DNA from: Melitaea cinxia | Taxonomy: Eukaryota; Arthropoda; Insecta; Lepidoptera; Nymphalidae | Assembly: GCF_905220565.1 (NCBI RefSeq) | Contig: NC_059408.1 | Span: forward strand, 12,462,508-12,526,507 | Direction: 5' to 3' | DNA: 64,000 nt | Shown: in pieces, positions 55,320 through 64,000 of the stretch | How positions within the stretch are numbered: the first letter of the stretch is position 1 | Layout: every line of letters starts with the position of its first letter | The notes under the pieces: model-generated | Databases searched by the model: none | Told to the model about the DNA's origin: nothing | What the model saw: the letters and a program-made list of their open reading frames with translations, nothing else | Made by a program: the position numbers and the translations under genes

Positions 55320-57418
55320 AAGGAAGACGAAAAAATTTCTACTCGGGTGGATCTTGAAAAGAACAAGGATCATGGAGGAGGTAGAGATCGCGGTGTTTAA
55401 GGTAAGAACTGAAAGCTTCGGAGTTTTTAAGTGGTTTAAAATAGTGATTAAATACATCACTGACAATAATTTGAAACATTTATAACCGAATGCGTTAAAA
55501 TTTCTGTCTCAAAGTTATTTTGCTACAGGAAAAGTGGGTATCTTCTCTGCTTTATAGGAATAAGGAGCTTAGTCTGCTACACTACTCACGCTGTGATCGT
55601 ACGTATACGTACGTATCTGGTAGAATAATATACAAAAAATAATAATAATAATCATTAACGTTTACCAATAATTTAAATAACATTCTTTTTAATAATTTTA
55701 ATCACGCTATACTTATGTGGGTGACAGAAAAAACGCTTTTAAAATTTTTAACAAAGAAAGTTATTTCAACGGAATCGAAGACAGGGTAAAAGTGTATAGA
55801 CATAAGTATATTGGCAAAATACGCTGCATTCTACGTAGGAAAACAGTGATACATGAATACGTTAGAAATGTTGTTATCTGATTATTTACGCGGTAATGAT
55901 ACAGTTATTCTATTCATGAATAGAAGTTAGAATGTGCTGTAATATCTAGGAAATACTTACAGATTATTTTGGTATTCTATTGTTAAGTTTGGTAGGTGTT
56001 AATGTACCTACCTAATAGGCATTAGATAAGTTATTTTTTGGAGTATTTAAAAATTGACAATATTAAAACTAAATTTAATATAATTTAACGCTTAATTAGT
56101 AAATTAAGTGTAGAAATTAGGTGAAGTTGATAAAACTAATTTGACATGTAACAAGCCATGTAATTAGTAATGTATGTAGTTCTATGTAGTTAATAATTTG
56201 TACATTTCAAAATAATAATTTCAAAGTATCAGATTAAGATAATTTTAAAAATATCATTGAATGCAGAAAATTCACTCATAATGAGTCACGTTAAACACAC
56301 TTGAAATGTGTATATGCGTATATTGAGAAGCATCAGGAATCATTTACAGTATCGCTTGTTGTGATACAGAAGCTGTAAAAGTATGATTAAAGTAAATATT
56401 TTGCTTTACGAAAGAATTACTAAATTTATTATTTTACACATTTTTGGGAAAAAATAAAATATATTTTGTATTTCTTTTAAATTATGAAAACCTCTGTATG
56501 GTCTAAATAAATATATGTCATTAGCGGGAATACCCGTGACCGCCGGCGGATCTGTTAGCTGACGTGGCTGATTCGACGTGACGTTCTGCGGTAACGCGTT
56601 ATTATAATTTGCACTATTGTTTTATTTTATTATAATAATTTATATTACTCTATATTATGTTATTTTTTATTCTTCAAAAAAGCCAAAAATAAAGAAATAC
56701 CTATGAACAATATATTTATAATAATACAGATTTCGTATACAAAGATAGAAAAGGTAACTTATAAGAACTTCAAGACTATGTCTATAAATAACTCACAAAA
56801 TGACCCATTTTAGTATTCAATTATGCGGTTCTAGGAATCTAATGAGACACTTGTCTAGTTTACGTCGCTGCATATGCGTTTACGCATGGACATTCCTCGC
56901 ATATGCAAACATGCTAGCAGAGATCAATGGCATAGAGCGCTGTTTTGACTTCCTGTTTCGTTATACGCACCGCGTTCTCGCGCGTTTATCTTTATTGCAA
57001 AATTTTATTATATCCGTTATAAAGCTTGGACATTAAATTAATATAACGTATCATGGAATCAAGTTTATGGATTATATTAAATGAATGTTTTTGTTCTTAA
57101 TAAAATGTAATGTCTTTATTTTTGTTTTTTTTTTTTCTTTCTATTTGAATGAGTAATCGTAGTCGGTTTAATAAATAGGAGAGAACATTTTTACTTTTTT
57201 TTTTTACTTTTAATGTGTAAAAAATTTTGTTTATTGTTTTAATTTATTCATTTAAAAATTAATTTTTGTCGTCAGTTTTAGTGGTTGATTATATCTAAAG
57301 CTATTTATAGGGTCAAAATGTTTGTTCTTTACTTAAACTTATTAGAATATACAATTGACATAATTAGAAAAAAATATTAAATTAGTATTCAATACAATCA
57401 TTAGATAGTTATTAAACA
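55320..57418. other. Spacer, no gene seen
   Basis: A perfect 16-bp palindrome CGTACGTATACGTACG lies at 55598-55613. 56510-56600 is a unique GC-richer patch ('CCGTGACCGCCGGCGGATC', 'CTGACGTGGCTGATTCGACG'). The frame at 56800-57036 has no domain. Confidence 0.5.
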
Positions 57419-57597
57419 AAGTCCCTTCCCGCTGTCTGTATGCTTAGATCTTTAAAACTACGCAACGGATTTTGATGCAGTTTTCTTTAGTAAATCGAGC
57501 GATTCCAGAGGAAGATTTATATGTATAATTAATGCAAGATATAGTAGAGGAATACTGATAGCTTTTGGAACTGTGTGAAGCCGGGGCGTGTCGCTAG
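57419..57597 (+). mobile_element. Helitron-like element, 5'-decayed
   Basis: 'CTTTAAAACTACGCAACGG' and 'GAGGAAGATTTATATGTATA' match the family of 40849-41485. The 3' end 'GAAGCCGGGGCGTGTCGCTAG' before a T is intact. The 5' TC start is not clear. Confidence 0.7.
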
Positions 57598-58054
57598 TAT
57601 TTTATTAAATGAAATATATAAAACTTAACAAGGGAATAGTTTAAATCATATCAGTAGAGTACAATACGACGGGTTAAAACACGGTTAAGTTAATTAATCT
57701 CGATCGGGATAACAAATAAGGGCTATTTCACACAGACACTTTCTAGTAGCCCTGCGAAGTTTCCGTTCTAATCTAACTGGATTATTGGATACATATTGAA
57801 CAATAACGAAACGGTAGTCAAACCACGATCGAATGGAGAACTGCAAACTCAATCGAAGACGTAGAATTACTGAAAGCGTTTTCATTTATATTTTATTTTG
57901 ACATTTTATTTTATAGTGAGAGCCTAAATCAAATGTCATAAAAATACATTAAGAAAATATCTGTTAGACTTATTATATTTTATAGTAAGAACCGTTTACG
58001 TCACACAAAATAATGTAAATACAGCCAAAATTAATGTAGTAATGGGTATGGGGA
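57598..58054. other. Spacer, no gene seen
   Basis: The minus-strand 63-codon frame at 57694-57885 is unsupported. Confidence 0.45.
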
Positions 58055-58130
58055 CTACGGATAACCGGAAAGCCAGGCGCGAACTTAGGGAGGCCTACGT
58101 CCAGCTGTGGACTGCGATAGGCTGAACAGA
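58055..58130 (+). pseudogene. LINE polymerase terminal remnant
   Basis: Translates as ...ARELREAYVQLWTAIG followed by a stop. This is the 'W..LGEAYVQQWT..G' end typical of RTE-like LINE proteins in moths and butterflies, and the AGGCCTACGTCCAGCTGTGG sequence is its coding DNA. Only the last residues remain. Confidence 0.6.
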
Positions 58131-58421
58131 CATGTTGTTGTATGTGAACGTAAATATGATGAGTAACGTATTTTGGTACTTCTAGTAAAGATATTTCTTT
58201 GCAATATTATTTTCAATTGGTCGTGAGACGTGACGCTCGTGGAAGTGAAACTTCTTTTGTAATGATTTCCATGAATAAAGATTTTCAGCTTTTTTTATAA
58301 TCGTGACAAATCAACGATAAATTTGTCGAATCCACTTTTTAAATATTTTCTTAAACGGCGAACAATAAAAATTTCGCAATAAGTCATATAACTCACTCTT
58401 AATCGTATTAAATAGAAACAA

Positions 58422-58600
58422 TACACAGCCGTCGGTCCCGGTTGTTATCATGTACACCTGATAGCGATCGTTACGCATCGTAGGGAATATATCCGCCAAC
58501 CCGTATTGGAGCAGCGTGGTGGATTAAGCTCTAATCCTTCTCCTACATGGGGAAAGAGGCCTATGCCCAGTAGTGGGATATTACAGGCTGAAGCGATAAC
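58422..58600 (+). mobile_element. SINE-A, 5'-truncated
   Basis: From 'GCCGTCGGTCCCGGTTG' to 'GATATTACAGGCTGAAGCG'. AACAAT-type sequence occurs on both sides and may be a short target duplication. Confidence 0.8.
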
Positions 58601-59331
58601 AATGTTAAGGAATTTAAGAAAATTTGGGAAAAAAATATTTATATATGAATTTGTTTTACACCAACACGTGACATTTTAAAAGTACTCGAGCACATGACAA
58701 AGGCTTCTTTCTCTATGTACCTCAGGCGAAGAGTATATATTTTGATGAGAGATATAACTTAATCCACGACGCTGTTCCACTACGAGCTCCAAAAATTCTG
58801 ACACGCTCTAACAAAATACGCTAACAAAATACTTCCAGAAAGTTCCAACCTTTTAAAATAAATCAAAGTTTTTATAGCTCTAAAATGGTTATCATAGTTT
58901 TAAATAAGTTTACGTTACGACAAATAACGCATAATTATGCAAATTTTTATTGGTCGCTGCTTGCCATAAAGTCTATAAAAAGCTTAAAAGAAACGTCAAG
59001 TACCAACGTCTTACTTCGAAGCAACCGGTTATGTCGAGAAAAGGTCGTAAACACTACAAAGTGGAGATAATCAAAAGATTCATAAACAAGCGACGCGCAA
59101 TCTCACATCGCAGTTTGTCAACTTCTGTCAATTAAGTGCTGACAGATCATGACAGATCGATGCGTTGACGCGCTCTGTCAAGACAACATTATTACTTTTA
59201 CGATATTGTTTAAACTATCTGTGATGTTATTTTTATTGAATGTGCATGTCAATAAATGAAAAAGCTATATAAAATTAATGACCGATTACAAAACTATCTT
59301 GGTGATCTATTGGGGAGAAGAAACTTGTGTG
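58601..59331. other. Spacer with unique patch at 58970-59200
   Basis: 'CTGTCAATTAAGTGCTGACAG' and nearby 'CATGACAGATCGATGCG' give repeated TGACAG/CTGTCA words (59125-59185). The overlapping frames at 58885-59135 have no domain. No gene called. Confidence 0.4.
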
Positions 59332-59790
59332 TTATAATTGTGTTTGCTTGCAAATGAAAAAGAAAACTTACTTCATTAACAATAACTCAAAAAATATAAT
59401 TGTTTTTGCAGGCAAACGAAGAAAAACCGACTTCAATTATATCGACAAGTAATACAACGTAGGTATACAAAAAAAAAATGTCAAGTAAATACGCATTATT
59501 AAAGATTACTCCAAAAGTTGTAATCAGATCTCGATGAAATTTAAATATGACCACATGATAAACATTGGCTTTCGATTAAATTAAAAGTCATCAAAATCGG
59601 TACACCCAGTAAAAAGTTATGCGGATTTTCGAGAGTGTCCCTTGATTTCTCTGGGATCCCATCATCAAATCCTAGTTTCCTTATCATGGTACCAAACTAG
59701 GCATATCTCCTTTCCAACAAAAAAGAATTATCGAAATCGGTCCATAAACGACGGAGTTATCTCCGAACACACATAAAAAATAAAAAAAAT
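59332..59790 (+). repeat. Repeat-P copy with duplicated head
   Basis: The head occurs twice ('AATTGTGTTTGCTTGCAAAT' at 59338, then 'AATTGTTTTTGCAGGCAAAC' at 59398). The body follows up to 'CGGAGTTATCTCCGAACACA'. The 3' inverted motif is lost. Confidence 0.8.
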
Positions 59791-60078
59791 AAATAAAAAA
59801 CTAACAACAAAAAACCCGCCTGCGTAAAGAACAACTAATAGAAAATCAACTGAAAAAGCTGGAACAAGATAAAAATTCAATATGCACACAAAGTCAGTGA
59901 AATAAATAGAAACAATATCAAACATTTTGTGCTGTACATTTAAAATATATTAATACGGTAGTCCTTCGAAACTTTATGCAACGTCGTAGATAACATGCAG
60001 TCTCATTTTTTTTTTCGTGACTGAATCGATTTTTTTTTCATCTTATACTGAAAACAAAAAAAAATTGGTGTAGTCGTT
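59791..60078. other. Short spacer
   Basis: AT-rich, no recognised feature. Confidence 0.5.
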
Positions 60079-60238
60079 CCAAATTATAACGCTTCAGCCT
60101 TTAATATCCCACTACTGGGCATAGGCCTCTTTCCCCATGTAGGAGAAGGATCAGAGCTTAATCCACCTCGTTGCTCCAGTGCGGGTTGGCGTATATATTC
60201 CCTACTATGAGTAACGATCGCTATCAGGCCAAATTATA
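60079..60238 (-). mobile_element. SINE-A, 5'-truncated, with 10-bp target duplication
   Basis: The insert (60089-60228) is the reversed SINE-A terminus 'CGCTTCAGCCTTTAATATCC' through 'AACGATCGCTATCAGG'. Direct repeats CCAAATTATA flank it at 60079-60088 and 60229-60238. Confidence 0.9.
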
Positions 60239-60864
60239 TATAAATAAACACACATACATTACGTTATAATTATACACATTTCATTGATTCATTATAATTT
60301 ATACAGATTTTACTAATTTTTATAACTTACCACTTTGTTTTCAGTTTAACATATGTGAGTTGTAACAGCATCTTGTCAGTGCATAAAATATGTTATAAAA
60401 GTAGCCTTAAGTCAAATCGATCCAATTACACGCCGATATCGTTAGAACTAAATAAAACCGGCAATCCTTCAAGTAATACAAAAACTTAAATACAACCTAC
60501 TGGTTGCACACGTCACAATAATATATAATCAGTTAATGCGCGTGTACGTTTGTAATGATAGGCATATGCGGCTTAGGGCGGTTTTGTAAGCCAGGGGAGA
60601 TCGGGGTCGTTCGGAGTATCAGAAGTCTCTAAAAGTGTATTAAAAATGCATTGTTATCGTAGGAAAATTGTTTGAATGGTTTGTTACTGAGTATTATTTA
60701 AGTTGTTCTACAATAAAATAATTTTAAAAATTTCTCAAGTACTGTTACTATGTAATGTTTCTACTATTTCTCAGTTTTTAAAATCAAAAGAATTTTAACC
60801 ATAGGTCATCGAATTATTACACAACTTAAAATATCATGTTGCGCAAAAGGCGGACCCAAAAGCT
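60239..60864. other. Spacer
   Basis: 60530-60640 is a unique GC-richer patch ('GGCATATGCGGCTTAGGGCG', 'GGGGAGATCGGGGTCG'). No gene. Confidence 0.45.
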
Positions 60865-60923
60865 CGTCATAAGGTTGACTGGCAGATAAGGATGTACCTT
60901 ATCTGCCAGTCAACCTTATGACG
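60865..60923. repeat. Perfect hairpin, 27-bp arms, 5-nt loop
   Basis: 60865-60891 and 60897-60923 are exact reverse complements (core GGTTGACTGGCAGATAAGG), with loop ATGTA. The words 'AAAGGCGGAC' upstream and 'GGTTGACTGGCAGA' match the 3' ends of a common lepidopteran LINE, so the hairpin may be an inverted duplication at such an end. Confidence 0.9.
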
Positions 60924-61476
60924 TAAAACATAAAAGAAAACCGACGAGGTTTTAGTTTAGTAAAATTTTGTCTCTCCTTATCCAATAATAAAAACAATAC
61001 AATTTAATGTCAAATCAACCCCCACCTCCCCTCTATTTCTTGACACAGATCTCAGTATAATTGTAGCAATTTACCACAGTCGTAGGACACGTCAAAACAT
61101 ATCGACGTTCGTTGCTCAACCTTGCTATGATTGAGCCATTCACATAATCAGCTGTTTATGCCATTTCCACGCAGGCCCCTCGTCCCCCGGGGCCCTATGC
61201 ATGCGGTGTCATTATTTGTTACGTCTGACACGTGACATGCTATACGTTGTGGAAATGAGAATGTTTACTAGTATTTATTGTGGATATTTATTGTGGATAT
61301 TTATTGTGAAACGTGTGTTGTTGAATGGATGTAAATATCGGCGATTGCGAGTATTGTTAGAGATATACGAAGTTGTATTTGTATAAGGTGCCTTTATTAC
61401 TTTTATTGTGCACGATTGATATTGTAAATTAGAAGTGTTTTTTGAAGTAGAGTAGCTAGCTGTTCTATTATAGACG
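60924..61476. other. Unique GC-richer block and a 13-bp minisatellite
   Basis: 61020-61230 includes 'CCCCCACCTCCCCTCTATTT', 'GCAGGCCCCTCGTCCCCCGG' and 'GGCCCTATGCATGCGGTGTC'. A three-unit tandem repeat of TATTTATTGTGGA follows at 61272-61310. Frames across it are repeats or chance. Confidence 0.4.
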
Positions 61477-61977
61477 CCGCGTTGGCGCAACGGTTACAGC
61501 CATGGATTGTACCTGTAGCGTTGGCGGTTGCGGGTTCGATCCCCGTATATCATTCATCATCATCATTACAGCCTATACAGTCCACTGCTGGACATAGGCC
61601 TCCACAAGTTTACGTCAAAAATAACGTGAACTCATGTGTTTTGCCCATAGTCACCACGCTGGGCAGGCGGGTTGGTGACCGCAGTACTGGCTTTGTCGCA
61701 CCAAAGACGCTGCTGCCCGTCTTCGGCCTGTGTATTTCAAAGCCAGCAGTTGGATGGTTATCCCGCCATCGGTCGGCTTCTTAAGTTCCAAGATATGACA
61801 AACATTTATATTGGCCATACAAGTGTTTGCCGTGGTCTGGGTGTTTGTACAGTTCTTGTGGGTCTCCCCACCGTGCCTCGGAGAGCACGTTAAGCCGTCG
61901 GTCCCGGTTTTTATCATGTACACCTGATAGCGATAGTTACTCATAGTAGGGAATATATCCGCCAACCCGCATTGGCA
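61477..61977 (+). mobile_element. SINE-A copy interrupted by Repeat-B
   Basis: The head ('GCGTTGGCGCAACGGTTACA') has an intact A-box-like element and perfect B box (GGTTCGATCCC). After 'CCCCGTATAT' it is interrupted, resuming 'ATATGACAAACATTTATATT' and running to 'AACCCGCATTGG'. The 3' terminus is deleted. Confidence 0.85.
61551..61792 (-). mobile_element. Repeat-B nested in SINE-A
   Basis: Reversed (GAT)n tail ('CATTCATCATCATCATTAC'), then the Repeat-B body to 'GGTCGGCTTCTTAAGTTCC'. ATAT is present at both junctions (61547-61550, 61793-61796). It therefore inserted after the SINE-A copy. Confidence 0.85.
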
Positions 61978-62879
61978 AATGCTCTAAGATTATATTTTTT
62001 TTTACAAAAACAATACCTAAATCAAAAATTTAATGACAACATACAATCTAAACGATAAGAGACAGACATAGTGAACGTTTTTGTGCTAAGTGTAGTTTTC
62101 ATTATGCTTATTAGGAAATTAGAAACGTATCGAAGTCGGGTCTAAAGGCTGGCTAGCGATAAAATAACAAAAAAAAACCTCACGGATTGGAATGCATTTC
62201 ATACCGTTTGAAGTCAGCGTAACGCGGTAGCGTAGCTCATTTCATGTCCATTGTGGGTGTGAAAGTAACGTTTTTGTTGCACGTAATTACATATCTACTT
62301 CAGAATTTAATTTATGTCAGTTTATTTAGGACTTCTTTGACTGTCTGTCTATAATTATTATCTTGAATATAAGTTACGGATAGGCTTTTTACCAATAGAA
62401 GCTTAAATAATTTCATACGATCTATTTTACTTCAAATGATAAAGTAAATTTTTTTTTATTTCAAAATTACTTGCTAGCAAAGCATATTTAAAAATTACAA
62501 GTAGTGGTTTTTATTTATATATTAAAGAGCTTTGCCGGTACGACGACTATGTCGCTCTGTTATTTTACACTATATATTAATATATATCACACCATAAGAC
62601 ACATTGGTAAAACTTCATCGACCAATTTATATTTTTGCGGAATTAGATTTTGGTGTTGCCAACATTATTAAGAAGAATGTAATTAACATTAGCATAAAAC
62701 CGTTTATTATGAAAACAGTGGTGTCTTCTGTTTTCGTTCTCAACATACCAACCACATAAATACAATTAGGAATATTTTTTAATGATGGAGAAATAGGTAT
62801 CACAACGTTTAATCTGTTGGATACTGTAATGTATCAGATAACTTTATTATTGACCAATAATTATTGTGTGGTTACGGCC
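61978..62879. other. AT-rich spacer, no gene seen
   Basis: A (TA)-rich inverted patch at 62568-62588. No coding support. Confidence 0.5.
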
Positions 62880-63190
62880 GTAAAGAATATAGCCACCCCC
62901 TTTCTTCCCGTGGGTGTCGTAAGAGGCAACTAAGGTATAACACAGTTCCACTATCACCTTGGAACTTAAAAAGTACACCAATGGTGGGAAAACCATCCAA
63001 TTGCTGGCTTGGAAATACACAGGTCGAAGACGGGCAGCAGAGTCTTCGGCGGGACAAAGCCAGCCCTGCGGTCACCAACCCGTTTGCCCAGCGTGGTGAC
63101 TATGGGCAACACACAGAGTTCACGCTATTTTTGACGCGAACTTGTGGAGGCCTATGTCCAACAGTAGACTGCGATAGGCTAAAATGATGA
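62880..63190 (+). mobile_element. Repeat-B, long sense copy
   Basis: Contains 'CCCGTGGGTGTCGTAAGAGG', 'GGTCGAAGACGGGCAGCAG', 'GCCCAGCGTGGTGACTATGG' and 'TTGTGGAGGCCTATGTCCAA', ending AAAATGATGA. The 107-codon frame across it is a translation of this non-coding 3' region. Confidence 0.8.
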
Positions 63191-64000
63191 ATCTATTGTT
63201 TATTCTACATTTAGAAACACACAATTGGCAACAGATGGGAAAATGCTTTTTACGGTTAAGCTTCGAAAGTAATTAATTTATAAGCATGCCAGTATTCTAT
63301 TACAGAGTAAATACATAGCTAATATTAACAAATGCTTAAATGTAGATTATAATAACAAAACTAGTATTTTTTTTAAAGAATTGATTCGTAACTCATGCTT
63401 TTTTCTTTATTGAAAGCAATATATAGTAGCTTAAAAAATTAAATAAAGATTAATTCGAATTCAACAATCGTACTGATAAATTGTTTGTAATGCAATACAA
63501 TTAATATGAATATTGACAAACTAAGTTCTATTTCTTTCTCTCACTTCCCAATTTCTGGCTAAGAAAGATTTTGAGTTAAAGAGTTTTCTAATTGGTAAGT
63601 ACAGTGAAGTTTATGTTACTAGCAAAAGCTGATCATATATAATATCGTATGTAATCTAATTATTTTTTATTTACTACTATTTCTAGAACAAATTTCATAC
63701 ATTTTCTATTAATTAGATCTTAAAATCAGATGCACATAAATAGCATACATTATTTCTATTACATCTTACGAATGGGTAATGAAAAATCATTTCAAACTTG
63801 AGTAATATAGAGACTATTTTGAAAACGGAATTTCTGAGGAAAATTCTAGAAGTTCATTCCGTTGTATATCGTATTAAATTGAACTTATTTTTTATACCTT
63901 TTTGTGACGATTGTGGTGTAAACGTTACCTATTGTTCAGAAGGTGGAACAGCCAAAAAACCTGATAGACTTAGATTTATTTATAGCGAATCGAATTAGGC
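63191..64000. other. AT-rich spacer to window end
   Basis: The 66-codon frame at 63798-63998 runs almost to the window edge. It starts at a TTG and has no recognisable domain, though a continuing exon cannot be excluded. Confidence 0.4.

Noticed and set aside
62864..63187. 107-residue plus-strand frame
   Set aside because: It lies wholly in a Repeat-B 3' region, normally non-coding.
1..64000. CRISPR arrays, operons, bacterial promoters or phage genes
   Set aside because: Base composition, repeat content and lack of coding density indicate a eukaryotic genome; the direct repeats are transposon units without spacers.

Overview
The window looks like a stretch of a moth or butterfly (Lepidoptera) genome: AT-rich DNA, no operons or dense coding, and the interspersed repeats seen throughout lepidopteran sequence. 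These include tRNA-headed SINE-like copies ending in '...GGGATATTACAGGCTGAAG', LINE-like 3' ends with (GAT)n tails, several short Helitron-like elements (A|TC...CTAG|T), and the 'ACCGACTTCAA' repeat. The assignment comes from recognising repeats; no database was searched. I find no convincing host protein-coding gene. The longest open frames are translations of repeats or chance frames, so the window is best read as intergenic or large-intron DNA. Patches of GC-richer, apparently single-copy sequence (about 9.8-10.2, 16.7-17.1, 18.2-19.0, 23.8-24.3, 27.0-27.9, 31.1-31.6, 37.1-37.5, 38.4-39.7, 46.2-48.3 and 61.0-61.3 kb) may be regulatory or conserved non-coding DNA.

Layout. 1-33 kb is mostly AT-rich spacer with scattered repeats; several insertions keep clear target-site duplications (4.1, 7.2-7.6, 26.0-26.3, 31.8-31.9 kb). 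33.28-35.79 kb is the most structured part. It is a head-to-tail array of a 311-bp repeat, each unit carrying a complete 73-nt tRNA-like gene on the minus strand. Unit 1 is split by a dead piggyBac-like transposon with TTAA duplication and 10-bp inverted ends, and the array ends in an inverted fragment. 36.5-46.1 kb holds more Helitron-like elements and a GC-rich block near 39 kb. 46-50 kb is a low-repeat segment. 50.24-50.38 kb is a foldback MITE.

50.44-51.82 kb contains two tandem 0.69-kb copies of an element encoding a 60-residue protein. Its N-terminus resembles Crypton-type tyrosine recombinases. Each copy has a promoter-like block upstream and a long terminal hairpin downstream. 54.5-55.3 kb has a LINE tail and an unusual set of GGTCC/GATCAGG palindromic repeats. 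57-64 kb holds LINE-derived fragments, a perfect 27-bp-arm hairpin (60.87 kb) and a nested SINE/LINE insertion (61.5-62.0 kb).

Family names used below are local labels. SINE-A is the tRNA-headed repeat. Repeat-B is the LINE-like 3' end with a (GAT)n tail. Repeat-C is the 'GTAACACAGCAGGAA' repeat. Repeat-P is the 'CCGACTTCAA' repeat. Repeat-Q is the 'ACAGACGACCGTGTGTG' repeat. T311 is the 311-bp tRNA-bearing unit.
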